A model generated the notes under the pieces. It saw only the letters and a program-made list of their open reading frames with translations, searched no databases and was not told where the DNA came from. The translations under genes and the position numbers were made by a program. 64,000 bases of DNA from Rubrivivax sp. (lineage in GTDB: Bacteria; Pseudomonadota; Gammaproteobacteria; Burkholderiales; Burkholderiaceae_C): NCBI GenBank assembly GCA_030653385.1, contig JAURZM010000079.1:1-64000 (forward strand). Direction: 5' to 3'. How positions within the stretch are numbered: position 1 is the stretch's first letter; each line of letters opens with the position of its first letter. This document shows positions 10,426-19,479 of this stretch, in pieces.

Positions 10426-11653
10426 AGCCCTGCCGCTGCAAGGCATCCGCGTCGTCGAGTTCACGCACATGGTGATGGGCCCCAGCTGCGGCATGATCCT
10501 GGCCGACCTGGGCGCCGAGGTCATCAAGGTCGAGCCGATCGGCGGCGACAACACCCGCAAGCTGCTGGGCAGCGGCGCCGGCTTTTTTGCGCTGTTCAAC
10601 CGCAACAAACGCAGCCTGGCGGTCGACGCCAAGAACCCGCGCGGGCTGGAGGTGGTGCTGAAACTGGTGGCCGGTGCCGACATCTTCAGCGAAAACTTCA
10701 AGAGCGGCACGATGGACAAGCTGGGCCTGGGCGCAGCCGCGCTGGCGCGGCTGAACCCCAGGCTGATTCACGTCTCGCACAAGGGTTTCCTGCCTGGCCC
10801 CTACGAAAACCGCACCGCGCTGGACGAGGTGGTGCAGATGATGGGCGGCCTGGCCTACATGACCGGCCCCGAAGGCCGGCCGTTGCGCGCGGGCAGCAGC
10901 GTCAACGACATCATGGGCGGCATGTTCGGCGCCATCGGTGCCTTGGCGGCGCTGCAGCAGCGTGACCGTGCCGTGGGGGGCACCGGTCGTGGCCACCAGG
11001 TGAGCAGCGCGCTGTTCGAGAACAACGTCTTCCTGGTGGCCCAGCACATGATGCAGTTTGCCGTCACCGGCCAGCCCGCTGCGCCCATGCCCGGCCGCAT
11101 CAGCGCCTGGGGTGTCTACGACGTGTTCACGGTGGCCGGCGGCGAGCAGATCTTCCTGGCCGCCGTCAGCGACACGCAGTGGGCGCTGCTGTGCACGGAG
11201 TTCGCGTTTGCCGACCTGAAAAACGACAGCCGACTGGCCAGCAATAACCACCGCGTGCGCAACCGCGACTGGCTGCTGCCGCTGCTGCGAGAACGTTTTG
11301 CGCCGATGCGCGCTTCGGAACTCGCCGCACGTTTCGAAGCCATCGGCCTGCCCTACGCACCCATCACACGACCACAGGACCTGTTCGACGACCCGCACCT
11401 GCTGGCCACCGGCGGCTTGGCCGCCACCACCGTGCCGGCCGACGCCAGCGGCGCGGGGCGCGAGGTGCACACCCGCGCTGCGCTGCTGCCGCTGACCATC
11501 GACGGGCAGCGCCTGCCGCTGCGCCGCGACGCACCGGCGCTGGGCCAGCACAGCCGCGAACTGCTGCAGCAGCTGGGCTACGGTGAAACCGCCATCCAGC
11601 AGCTGCTGGCCGACGGCGTGGTGGCCGCACCCGCCGGGCCGGGCGCCAACTGA
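10418..11653 (+). CDS. CaiB/BaiF (class III) CoA transferase family protein
   Basis: 411-residue member of the formyl-CoA/carnitine CoA-transferase family, which moves CoA between organic acids through an aspartyl-CoA intermediate. N-terminal block GIRVVEFTHMVMGP and the central NRNKRSLAVD region are typical. At the position of the catalytic Asp the sequence reads SSALFENN, so Glu201 appears to replace Asp. The GTG start overlaps the lyase gene, indicating translational coupling. The donor and acceptor acids are unknown. Confidence 0.85.
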   Translation: MAEALPLQGIRVVEFTHMVMGPSCGMILADLGAEVIKVEPIGGDNTRKLLGSGAGFFALFNRNKRSLAVDAKNPRGLEVVLKLVAGADIFSENFKSGTMDKLGLGAAALARLNPRLIHVSHKGFLPGPYENRTALDEVVQMMGGLAYMTGPEGRPLRAGSSVNDIMGGMFGAIGALAALQQRDRAVGGTGRGHQVSSALFENNVFLVAQHMMQFAVTGQPAAPMPGRISAWGVYDVFTVAGGEQIFLAAVSDTQWALLCTEFAFADLKNDSRLASNNHRVRNRDWLLPLLRERFAPMRASELAARFEAIGLPYAPITRPQDLFDDPHLLATGGLAATTVPADASGAGREVHTRAALLPLTIDGQRLPLRRDAPALGQHSRELLQQLGYGETAIQQLLADGVVAAPAGPGAN

Positions 11654-11654
11654 A

Positions 11655-12083
11655 TCAGCCGGCGTCGCCCTTGGCAGGCGCCAGCTTCTGCAGCATCTGG
11701 CCCATGGCCTGGTGCAAGGCATTCACGGCCTTCAGCGGCCGCACCATGACCTTGAAGTCGACGATGCGGCCGTCATCACCCCAGCGGATCAGGTCGATGC
11801 CATTGATGTGCACACCGTCGATCTGGGTCACGAATTCCAGCACCGCGTCGTTTGCGCCGACGATCTCGCGTTCGTAGCGGAAGTGTTCGTTGTTCAGCGT
11901 GTGCAGCGCACCGGTGAGGTACAGCGCGGTGATGGCCTTGCCACGCTGCGGTGTGTGCACCACCGGCGAGTGGAAGACCACGTCGTCGGCCAGCAGGTCT
12001 TGCAGGGCCTGCATGTCGCGGCTGTCGACCAGTGCATGCCAGGTTTTCAGGGTGTCGATCACGGGCTTGTCCTTCGCCAACAC
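11655..12083 (-). CDS. NTF2/SnoaL-like fold protein
   Basis: Small alpha+beta protein of about 142 residues with the pattern of the nuclear transport factor 2 / SnoaL superfamily: TWHALVDSRD, LLADDVVFHSPVV and a final sheet DGRIVDFKVMVRP. Members include isomerases, cyclases and binding proteins, and the role here cannot be specified. The start is uncertain: GTG at 12083 or the adjacent TTG at 12080. The open frame continues upstream to 12263 but there overlaps the 3' end of the diguanylate cyclase gene. Confidence 0.72.
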   Translation of the reverse strand: MLAKDKPVIDTLKTWHALVDSRDMQALQDLLADDVVFHSPVVHTPQRGKAITALYLTGALHTLNNEHFRYEREIVGANDAVLEFVTQIDGVHINGIDLIRWGDDGRIVDFKVMVRPLKAVNALHQAMGQMLQKLAPAKGDAG

Positions 12084-12147
12084 AAGCCACCCACGGCTTG
12101 TTGGCCCCGAGCTTAGCCCTTGTCGAGGCCGGCTTCGCTGGCTGCCG

Positions 12148-13950
12148 TCAACCCGGGGCCAGCACGCGGTTGCGGCCGTCGCGCTTGGCTTGCAAGAGCA
12201 GTTCGTCGGCGGCCCGCAGCAACTGGCTCGGCGTGGCCGTGGTCTGCAGCGTGTCGGCCACACCTGCCGAGAAGCTCATGCCCTGCAGGTGCCCGGTGTC
12301 CAGGTCGAACACCTCTTGCCGCCACCGCTGCAGCAGCTGTTCGACCTTGGTCCGTGCGGCCGCGGCCGCCGTGTGGGGCATCAAGAGGCAGAACTCTTCA
12401 CCGCCATAGCGGTAGGCCTGGTCGCTGCTGCGCAGTTGCTCGCGCAGCAGGCGGCCAAAGGCGGCCAGCAGCAGGTCACCGCCATGGTGGCCGTGTTCGT
12501 CGTTGACGGCCTTGAAGTGGTCCAGGTCCACCACCACCACGGCCAGCGGCTGCTTCTCGCGCAGCGTCAGCGCCAGCATCGAGGGCAGTGTGTCGTTGAG
12601 GTGGCGGCGGTTGAAGAGTCCGGTCAGCACGTCCTGCGTGGCCTGCTCGCGCAGCGCGGCCTGCAGCGCCTGCACTTCTTCGATCTTGCGCGACAGCGCC
12701 AGGTTGGCCAGCGCCATCTCGGCCCGTGCCCTCTCGGTGGCGCGGCGCTTCACGTCGGTTTCTTCCAGCCGGTGGTGCAGCTTGATGAGCTCGGTCTGCA
12801 GCGCCGCGGCCTGGTAACGCGCTTGCGAGGCCAAACTGGCGCGGCGCGCCATCAGGGCCTGCCAGCGGCGCAGCGCGGCCAGCGCAGCGACCGTGTCGCC
12901 CAGCGCTTCGTGCAGCTCGGAAGCCAGCTGCTCGGCCACGGCGCTGGCCCTGACACCCGCTGCACCGTCCGCCCCGGTTGCACCCGCCACCCAGGGCTGC
13001 ACCGCCTGCAAGGCGGCCAGTGCAGCCGGGCCCTGGCCCTGCTGGTGCAGGTGCAGGGCCTGGGCCACGGCCAGTTCCACGCGTTCGTCGGGCAGCATCG
13101 TGGGCGCGAGCAACTGCGCCTGTTGCAGCAGTTCTGCGCCCAGCGAAGTTTCGCCCGCACGCAAGGCCGCGATGGCCAGGGTTTCGAAGTGCAGCGCTCG
13201 TGTGCCGCGGCCGGTGGTTGACGCCGTGATGTCACACAGGCGCTGCACATCGGGCATGGCCTCGGCAGCCCGCCCCAGTTCGGTCAAGACCACCACGCGG
13301 TTGATGCGCAGCACACTTTCCAGCCGCGTGTTGCGCATGCCTTCGCAGCGCGCCAGACCCCGTTCGATCTGCTCCAGCGCCTGGTCGTGGTCACCCAGTT
13401 CCATCAGCTCGTGCGACAGGTTGCAGTGCAAGGCGGCGTCGAAGCCGTGGCCACGTGCCGGGCCGGCGTGGCGCAAGGCCTCGAACATGTAGGCAAAGGC
13501 CTCGTCACTGCGGCCCTGGGCCGAAAAACAGCCAGCGATGGCGTTCAGCAGCACCCCGCGCTGTTCATGCCGCAGCAGGCGCAGGCCTTCGTCACGCAGC
13601 GGCAGCAGCAGCGCCATGGCTTCGGTGGCGCGGCCGCTGCGCCACAGCGCACGGGCCTGGCCAGCGGTGGCCAGCAGCTGGCCGGGGCGGTCTTGGCAGG
13701 CTTCGAAGACCGCGAGCGACAGCGACAGCTCGTCGGCGGCTTCACCGGGCGCAGCGAAGTACAGCTGGTGGAAACCCCGCACCAGGCGGGCCCAGGCTTC
13801 ACCCGGCAGGTCGCTGTCCTGCATCGCGCGGGCCAGTGCACGGTCGGCCAGCGCGCGGGACTCGACGGCGTCCAGGTGCAGCAGCCGCCAGGCACGCCCG
13901 GCCATGCGCAGGGCCGGGCTGGCCTTGGGCTTCACGGTCGGTTTTTGCAT
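12148..13950 (-). CDS. diguanylate cyclase with N-terminal TPR-like helical domain
   Basis: 600-residue soluble protein. Residues ~20-370 are helical tetratricopeptide-like repeats, followed by a coiled coil (~370-440) and a C-terminal GGDEF domain beginning at FNRRHLNDTL. The active site reads GGEEF near residue 515. An inhibitory I-site RxxD (RSSD) stands five residues before it, so product feedback by c-di-GMP is likely. No transmembrane segment or signal peptide is seen, so any input would be a cytosolic protein or ligand. A -10-like AATAAT lies just upstream (13971-13976). Confidence 0.9.
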   Translation of the reverse strand: MQKPTVKPKASPALRMAGRAWRLLHLDAVESRALADRALARAMQDSDLPGEAWARLVRGFHQLYFAAPGEAADELSLSLAVFEACQDRPGQLLATAGQARALWRSGRATEAMALLLPLRDEGLRLLRHEQRGVLLNAIAGCFSAQGRSDEAFAYMFEALRHAGPARGHGFDAALHCNLSHELMELGDHDQALEQIERGLARCEGMRNTRLESVLRINRVVVLTELGRAAEAMPDVQRLCDITASTTGRGTRALHFETLAIAALRAGETSLGAELLQQAQLLAPTMLPDERVELAVAQALHLHQQGQGPAALAALQAVQPWVAGATGADGAAGVRASAVAEQLASELHEALGDTVAALAALRRWQALMARRASLASQARYQAAALQTELIKLHHRLEETDVKRRATERARAEMALANLALSRKIEEVQALQAALREQATQDVLTGLFNRRHLNDTLPSMLALTLREKQPLAVVVVDLDHFKAVNDEHGHHGGDLLLAAFGRLLREQLRSSDQAYRYGGEEFCLLMPHTAAAAARTKVEQLLQRWRQEVFDLDTGHLQGMSFSAGVADTLQTTATPSQLLRAADELLLQAKRDGRNRVLAPG

Positions 13951-13992
13951 CGCGCCACGGTCATCGGCGGATTATTGCGGCCGCGCCGCGCC

Positions 13993-14014
13993 CACCCTTC
14001 CACCCCGAAGGGTG
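13993..14014 (-). terminator. stem-loop after the zinc-ribbon membrane protein gene
   Basis: CACCCTTC and GAAGGGTG form a perfect 8-bp stem with a 6-base loop, 10 bases beyond the stop codon of the membrane protein gene on the minus strand. No T tract follows, so an intrinsic terminator is only a possibility. Confidence 0.3.
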
Positions 14015-14023
14015 CCCGGGCCG

Positions 14024-15793
14024 TCAAGAATCAACGGAAACCGTGGTGCCGCAGTGCTGGCAGAAACGTGCGCCGGCCAGCAGCGGCGTGCCGCAGGCCG
14101 AACAGAAACGCGCCGGGCGCTTGGGCTGGCCCGGGTTGTCGCCAACAGCCGCGCGCCGTTCCCGCACCTTGGCGCGGGCTGCCAGCAGCGCCGGTGATGC
14201 CGCTGCCGGGCTCGTCGAGGCATCACGGGCCAGGGTCTGGATCATGCCGGTCCAGCTTTCTGCGGTGGGGGTGTCGCCGGTGAGTGTCACCAGTGCCCGG
14301 CTGCCGATGCCGTGGCGGCCGGCGGCGTAAAACACCGATCGGGCCTGCACCACGCAAGCGCGGAGCGTGACCGCGTCGACACCCGCGGCCGTCTCGGCGG
14401 CACGGCGGCCCGCCGCAGGGGCAGTGGTGCCCGCCACCCGGAAGTAAGTGCCCTTGAATTCGAGCCAGGTCAGGGTGGAAACCGCCACCACGCGGCTGTA
14501 CAACATATGGGCCAGGTTGAGGGCATATCCGCCCGTCATCAGGCACACCAGGCCCAGGATGCCGGGCACCCATGACGAGGTGCTGTCGCGCATCTGCGTG
14601 GCCGCCAGCCACAGCCACAGCAGCCCGCCGGTCAGCGTCAGCACCAGGCCCAGCAGCGCCAGCAGCGTCAGCCACAGACCCGAACCGGGGATTCTGGCTG
14701 CGGCCGCATCGGCAGGTGTCACCAGCGGCTGCGACTCTTCGAGCACGGTGGCGCTGAAACTGCCCTCTTCGGCTGCGGCGTCCACGACCGGCGGCTGGCG
14801 GGCATAACGCCGGTTTGGGATGCCCTCGGCCCAGCGCCTGAACAGTTCGCGGTCGACCTCGTTGAACAGCTGCGCCAGGTCGGCATCGAAGGTGAAGGTG
14901 GTCTCTTCGGCCGCCACACGCGAAGGGCGTGGGGTTTCGATGTGCTGGCGAGCCGCCTGGATGGCCAGCAATTCGAGCAGGAAACCCAGCCCCAGCAAGA
15001 GCAGCACCCCGAGCGGAAAGCCCATGCGCGGCCACTTGCCGGCACCGGGCAGCGAACCGGCAAAAAAGGCCAGCGGCGCGGCCAGCACGAGCGTGAGACC
15101 GATCACCAGCGCCACCAGCCAGGGCGCCAGCGCGGGTTCGGTGGGCTGAAGGATGTTGCGCGCATAGACCACGGCCACCGCCAGGCCCACCACCAGCGCC
15201 ACCAGGTGCTGCGCCACCGGCTGCGCCAGCACCACCGAAGCCGCGACACCGGCGGCCGCGACCAGCGCCAGGCCGCCCAGCAGCATCAGGTGCGATACCC
15301 GCACCCGCAGATAGGACAACAAGGTGCTGGACGCCGTCGCGATGTCCGGGCTCAGGCGCCGAACCCAGCTGGCGTACGCACCCGACACCGCCTGCGCGCT
15401 GGCCATGCCACGGTTCATGGCCTGCATCAGCCACGGTGCATGGGGGCTGGCGCCGGTGGCTTCATGCTGCACTTCCTGCATCAGCGAAGCCGGCTGCCCG
15501 GGCACCATCAGCAGCGCACGTTGACGCGAAGCCCGCACCAGATTGATGACACCCAGCAACGCCATCCACAGCGCACCCAGCACGTGCGGCCAGACGGCGG
15601 CGTCGGGCGGCGGCGCGTCCAGCGAGATCACACGCTCAGAAGAGTCGACCGGGCCGACAAAGGTCAGCACGACCAGCACCAGCAGCGCCAAGGCCAGCAG
15701 CGCGTAGCCGCGCAGCGTCAGGAAGCGGTTTTCGGTCTGGTAGGGGGTCGGGAACTCGAGGGCAGTTCCCTCCAGGTTCCACCGGTACACCAT
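14024..15793 (-). CDS. uncharacterised multi-pass membrane protein with C-terminal zinc ribbon
   Basis: 589 residues that I do not recognise as a named family. Hydrophobic segments appear near residues 30-50, 70-90, 170-260 (several) and 385-450. A charged cytosolic-type stretch around 290-360 separates the two membrane blocks. The last 30 residues form a zinc-ribbon-like CSAC...CQHC module (two CxxC pairs, spacing 11), as seen in many cytoplasmic zinc-ribbon tails. The start at 15793 has GGAG 6 bases upstream. It stands alone between icmF and a diguanylate cyclase gene. Confidence 0.7.
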   Translation of the reverse strand: MVYRWNLEGTALEFPTPYQTENRFLTLRGYALLALALLVLVVLTFVGPVDSSERVISLDAPPPDAAVWPHVLGALWMALLGVINLVRASRQRALLMVPGQPASLMQEVQHEATGASPHAPWLMQAMNRGMASAQAVSGAYASWVRRLSPDIATASSTLLSYLRVRVSHLMLLGGLALVAAAGVAASVVLAQPVAQHLVALVVGLAVAVVYARNILQPTEPALAPWLVALVIGLTLVLAAPLAFFAGSLPGAGKWPRMGFPLGVLLLLGLGFLLELLAIQAARQHIETPRPSRVAAEETTFTFDADLAQLFNEVDRELFRRWAEGIPNRRYARQPPVVDAAAEEGSFSATVLEESQPLVTPADAAAARIPGSGLWLTLLALLGLVLTLTGGLLWLWLAATQMRDSTSSWVPGILGLVCLMTGGYALNLAHMLYSRVVAVSTLTWLEFKGTYFRVAGTTAPAAGRRAAETAAGVDAVTLRACVVQARSVFYAAGRHGIGSRALVTLTGDTPTAESWTGMIQTLARDASTSPAAASPALLAARAKVRERRAAVGDNPGQPKRPARFCSACGTPLLAGARFCQHCGTTVSVDS

Positions 15794-15850
15794 GCGGACT
15801 CCATTTGCAGCAATGCAGGGCGATTTTGCATGATGCAGGCACCCGGCCGA

Positions 15851-15867
15851 GCCCAGGCAACCTGGGC
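15851..15867 (-). terminator. stem-loop downstream of icmF
   Basis: GCCCAGG and CCTGGGC form a perfect 7-bp stem with a CAA loop, 11 bases past the icmF stop on the minus strand. No T run follows. Confidence 0.3.
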
Positions 15868-15878
15868 CAAAGTGGGGT

Positions 15879-18800
15879 TCACATGCTGCGCCGGTATTGC
15901 CCGCCCACCTCGAACAGTGCGTTCGTGATCTGGCCCAGGCTGCAGCAGCGCACCGCGTCCATCAACACCGCAAAGACGTTGCCGTTGTCGATGACGGCCT
16001 GCTGCAGTTTCTGCAGCAGGGCCGGCGCCTGGCTGGCATGGCGGGTGTGGAATTCATGCAGGCGCTGCAGCTGGCTTTCCTTTTCGGCCTCGGTGCTGCG
16101 CGCCAGCTCGATGTGTTCGGGGCCCTGGTCACCGTGTGGGCTGCGGAAGGTGTTGACACCGATGATGGGGTACTCGCCGGTGTGCTTGAGCATCTCGTAA
16201 TGCATGCTCTCTTCCTGGATCTTGCCGCGCTGGTAGCCGGTTTCCATGGCCCCCAGCACACCCCCGCGTTCGGCGATCTTCTCGAATTCGCTCAGCACCG
16301 CCTCTTCCACCAGTTCGGTCAGCTCGTCGATGACAAAGGCGCCCTGATTGGGGTTTTCGTTTTTCGCCAGGCCCCATTCGCGGTTGATGATCATCTGGAT
16401 GGCCATCGCGCGGCGCACGCTGTCTTCCGTGGGCGTGGTGATCGCCTCGTCGAACGCATTCGTGTGCAGGCTGTTGCAGTTGTCGTAAACCGCAATCAGC
16501 GCCTGCAGCGTGGTGCGGATGTCGTTGAACTGGATCTCCTGCGCATGCAGGCTGCGGCCGCTGGTCTGCACGTGGTACTTCAGCTTCTGGCTGCGCTCGT
16601 TGGCGCCGTAGCGGTCGCGCAGCGCCACCGCCCAGATGCGGCGTGCCACACGGCCCAGCACGGTGTACTCCGGGTCCATGCCGTTGCTGAAGAAAAAGCT
16701 CAGGTTGGGCGCGAAGTCGTCGATGTGCATGCCACGCGCGAGATACGCTTCGACGAAGGTGAAGCCATTGCTCAGCGTGAAGGCCAGCTGGCTGATCGGA
16801 TTGGCGCCGGCTTCGGCGATGTGATAACCGCTGATGCTGACGCTGTAGAAGTTGCGCACATCGTGCTGCACGAACCACTGTGCGATGTCACCCATCACCT
16901 TGAGTGAAAACTCGGTGCTGAAGATGCAGGTGTTCTGGCCCTGGTCTTCTTTCAGGATGTCGGCCTGCACCGTGCCGCGCACATTGGCCAGCGTCCAGGC
17001 GCGGATCTTCTGTGTTTCGTCGGCGGTGGGTTCGCGACCGTTGTCGAGCTTGAACTTGTCCAGGTTCTGGTCGATGGCGGTGTTCATGAACATCGCCAGG
17101 ATGGTGGGTGCCGGGCCGTTGATGGTCATGCTGACACTGGTGCTGGGTTGAGTCAGGTCGAAGCCCGAATACAGCACCTTCATGTCGTCCAGCGTGGCGA
17201 TGCTGACACCCGAATTGCCCACCTTGCCATAGATGTCAGGCCGCCGGTCGGGGTCGTTGCCATACAGCGTGACGCTGTCGAAGGCGGTGCTCAGGCGTTT
17301 GGCCGGCAGTCCTTCGCTGACCATCTTGAAACGGCGGTTGGTGCGGAAGGCGTCACCCTCGCCGGCGAACATGCGGGTCGGGTCTTCGCCCTCGCGCTTG
17401 AAGGCAAAAGTGCCGGCGGTGTAGGGAAAGCTGCCGGGCACGTTGTCCAGCAGCAGCCACTTCAGCAACTCGCCTTCACATTCGTAGCGCGGCAGTGCCA
17501 CCTTGCGGATCTTGTTGCCCGACAGCGTGGTGTGCGTGAGCTGGGTGCGGATTTCCTTGTCGCGGATCTTCACCACGTACTCGTCGCCGGCATAGGCTTT
17601 TTGCATGTCGGGCCACTGCGCCAGCAGCTGTTTGGACTGCGGGTCCAGCAGTGCCTGGCGCTGCAGCGCCAGGTCGTCCACGGCTTCGACCGCGCGGTGG
17701 CGGCCGGGCTTGTCGGTCAGCAGCATGGCAGCGGCGGCCTTCAGCTGCTGCACCTGGCGCGCCAGCCGGCTTTGCTGAATCGCGTGGGCCTTGTAGCCAC
17801 GCACGGTGTCGGCAATGTCGGCCAGGTAACGCACCCGCGCACCCGGCACGATGGGCACCTGGTGCGTGCTGTGGCGCGTGGCCACCGGCGGCAGCCGGCC
17901 AACGCCAGCCGGCATGCCCAGCGCCACCAGCCGCGGCCTCAGCTGGCGGAAGATGGCCTGGTACAGCGCGGTCACGCCGTCGTCATTGAACCGACTGGCC
18001 ATGGTGCCGAACACCGGCATCTCGTCGGTGGGTGTCTTCCACGCTTCCTTGTTGCGCTGCACCTGCTTGCTGACGTCGCGCAGTGCATCGGCCGCACCCT
18101 TGCGGTCGAACTTGTTGATGGCCACGAACTGCGCGAAGTCGAGCATGTCGATCTTTTCCAGCTGGCTGGCGGCGCCGAACTCGGGCGTCATCACGTACAG
18201 CGGCACGTCCACCAGCGGCACGATGGCCGCGTCACCCTGGCCGATGCCCGAGGTCTCGACCACGATGAGGTCGAAGCCCGCCGCCTGGCAGGCCATCAGC
18301 ACATCGGGCAGCGCCTGGCTGACTTCGCTGCCGAAGTCACGCGTGGCCAGTGATCGCATGAAGACCCGTTGGCCGCTGTCGACGCCGACGCCGGGCCGCC
18401 CCAAGGCGGCGTGCGCCCCCTCGGGGGGCAGCGCAGTCTGCGCAGCAGCAAGCGTGGGGGCCCACGGACTGATCGCGTTCATGCGGATGCGGTCACCGAG
18501 CAGCGCGCCACCGCTCTTGCGGCGGCTGGGGTCGATGCTGATGACCGCCACCCGCAGCGCGTCGCCCTGGTCCAGGCGCAAGCGGCGGATCAGTTCGTCG
18601 GTGAGGCTGCTTTTGCCGGCACCGCCGGTGCCGGTGATGCCCAACACGGGCGCGCGCTTGGCGGCGGCAGCTTCGGCCAGCGCACTTTTGAAGTCGGCAT
18701 CCACTCGGCCGTTCTCCAGCGCCGTGATGGCCTGCGACAGCGCACGCCAGGCCGCGTCGCTGTGGCCCTGCAGCGCCGCGACGGTCTTCGGCGCATGCAC

Positions 18801-19265
18801 CGACAGGTCGCTGTCGCAGCGCATCACCATCTCGCCGATCATGCCCTGCAGCCCCATGCGCTGGCCGTCTTCGGGGCTGTAGATGCGGGTCACCCCGTAG
18901 TCCTGCAGCTCGCGGATTTCGGATGGCACGATGACCCCGCCGCCGCCGCCAAACACCTGGATGTGCGCACCGCCGCGCTGGCGCAGCAGGTCGACCATGT
19001 ACTTGAAGTACTCGACGTGCCCACCCTGGTAACTGCTGATGGCGATGCCCTGCACGTCTTCCTGCAAGGCAGCCGTGACCACTTCGTCGACGCTGCGGTT
19101 GTGGCCCAGGTGGATGACCTCGCAGCCCATGCCCTGCAGGATGCGACGCATGATGTTGATGGCCGCATCGTGGCCATCGAACAGCGAAGCCGCGGTGACA
19201 AAACGCACCTTGTGCGTGGGGCGGTAGTCGGCCAGGGCCTTGAACTCGGCGGAAAGGTCAGTCAT
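15879..19265 (-). CDS. icmF: fused isobutyryl-CoA mutase IcmF
   Basis: Adenosylcobalamin-dependent acyl-CoA mutase that interconverts isobutyryl-CoA and butyryl-CoA. It carries its own G-protein chaperone. Domain order in 1128 residues: B12-binding domain (~20-150, FDGHDAAINI supplies the cobalt His), MeaB-like GTPase (Walker A GITGTGGAGKSS near 210), linker, then the mutase barrel (~560 to the end). The GTPase domain holds an extra ~34-residue segment after GDRIRMNAI that comes from a palindromic repeat (18400-18464). I chose ATG 19265 because the family starts near there; the open frame extends to 19511 without homology. It is divergent from coaX, with a 20-bp palindrome in its upstream region. 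Confidence 0.93.
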   Translation of the reverse strand: MTDLSAEFKALADYRPTHKVRFVTAASLFDGHDAAINIMRRILQGMGCEVIHLGHNRSVDEVVTAALQEDVQGIAISSYQGGHVEYFKYMVDLLRQRGGAHIQVFGGGGGVIVPSEIRELQDYGVTRIYSPEDGQRMGLQGMIGEMVMRCDSDLSVHAPKTVAALQGHSDAAWRALSQAITALENGRVDADFKSALAEAAAAKRAPVLGITGTGGAGKSSLTDELIRRLRLDQGDALRVAVISIDPSRRKSGGALLGDRIRMNAISPWAPTLAAAQTALPPEGAHAALGRPGVGVDSGQRVFMRSLATRDFGSEVSQALPDVLMACQAAGFDLIVVETSGIGQGDAAIVPLVDVPLYVMTPEFGAASQLEKIDMLDFAQFVAINKFDRKGAADALRDVSKQVQRNKEAWKTPTDEMPVFGTMASRFNDDGVTALYQAIFRQLRPRLVALGMPAGVGRLPPVATRHSTHQVPIVPGARVRYLADIADTVRGYKAHAIQQSRLARQVQQLKAAAAMLLTDKPGRHRAVEAVDDLALQRQALLDPQSKQLLAQWPDMQKAYAGDEYVVKIRDKEIRTQLTHTTLSGNKIRKVALPRYECEGELLKWLLLDNVPGSFPYTAGTFAFKREGEDPTRMFAGEGDAFRTNRRFKMVSEGLPAKRLSTAFDSVTLYGNDPDRRPDIYGKVGNSGVSIATLDDMKVLYSGFDLTQPSTSVSMTINGPAPTILAMFMNTAIDQNLDKFKLDNGREPTADETQKIRAWTLANVRGTVQADILKEDQGQNTCIFSTEFSLKVMGDIAQWFVQHDVRNFYSVSISGYHIAEAGANPISQLAFTLSNGFTFVEAYLARGMHIDDFAPNLSFFFSNGMDPEYTVLGRVARRIWAVALRDRYGANERSQKLKYHVQTSGRSLHAQEIQFNDIRTTLQALIAVYDNCNSLHTNAFDEAITTPTEDSVRRAMAIQMIINREWGLAKNENPNQGAFVIDELTELVEEAVLSEFEKIAERGGVLGAMETGYQRGKIQEESMHYEMLKHTGEYPIIGVNTFRSPHGDQGPEHIELARSTEAEKESQLQRLHEFHTRHASQAPALLQKLQQAVIDNGNVFAVLMDAVRCCSLGQITNALFEVGGQYRRSM
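18400..18464. repeat. palindromic repeat, copy C, inside icmF
   Basis: Contains the same core as copies A and B (GCCCCCTCGGGGGGCAGCG, then AGCGTGGGGGCCCA) with a different middle (cagtctgcgcagcagca). It keeps the icmF frame and encodes a peptide including LPPEGAHAA, inserted in the GTPase domain of the mutase. Confidence 0.75.
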
Positions 19266-19318
19266 GGGCGTGCGCTCGGTGATTCGGACAGGCGGTCGAT
19301 GTGCCACGGACGTGCCAC

Positions 19319-19338
19319 TGACGTTTACGTAAACGTCA
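19319..19338. promoter_or_regulatory. perfect 20-bp palindrome between icmF and coaX
   Basis: TGACGTTTACGTAAACGTCA is identical to its reverse complement. It lies 53 bases upstream of the icmF ATG on one side and about 140 bases before coaX on the other. The TTTACGTAAA core resembles the operators described for the MerR-family regulator LiuR of branched-chain amino acid catabolism in proteobacteria. That would fit control of icmF. No regulator gene is adjacent. Confidence 0.6.
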
Positions 19339-19479
19339 ACCGAAATCATGCCACGCACACCCGCCGGCCGGCTGACGGCGGGCCGCGCGCTGGTCATGGT
19401 TAACCCCTTGTCCTGGCCGGCGGCAGCGGCCCCAGACACTGCTACCCTGGCGCCCCTTGATCCTGCGGCATCTTGTCCC

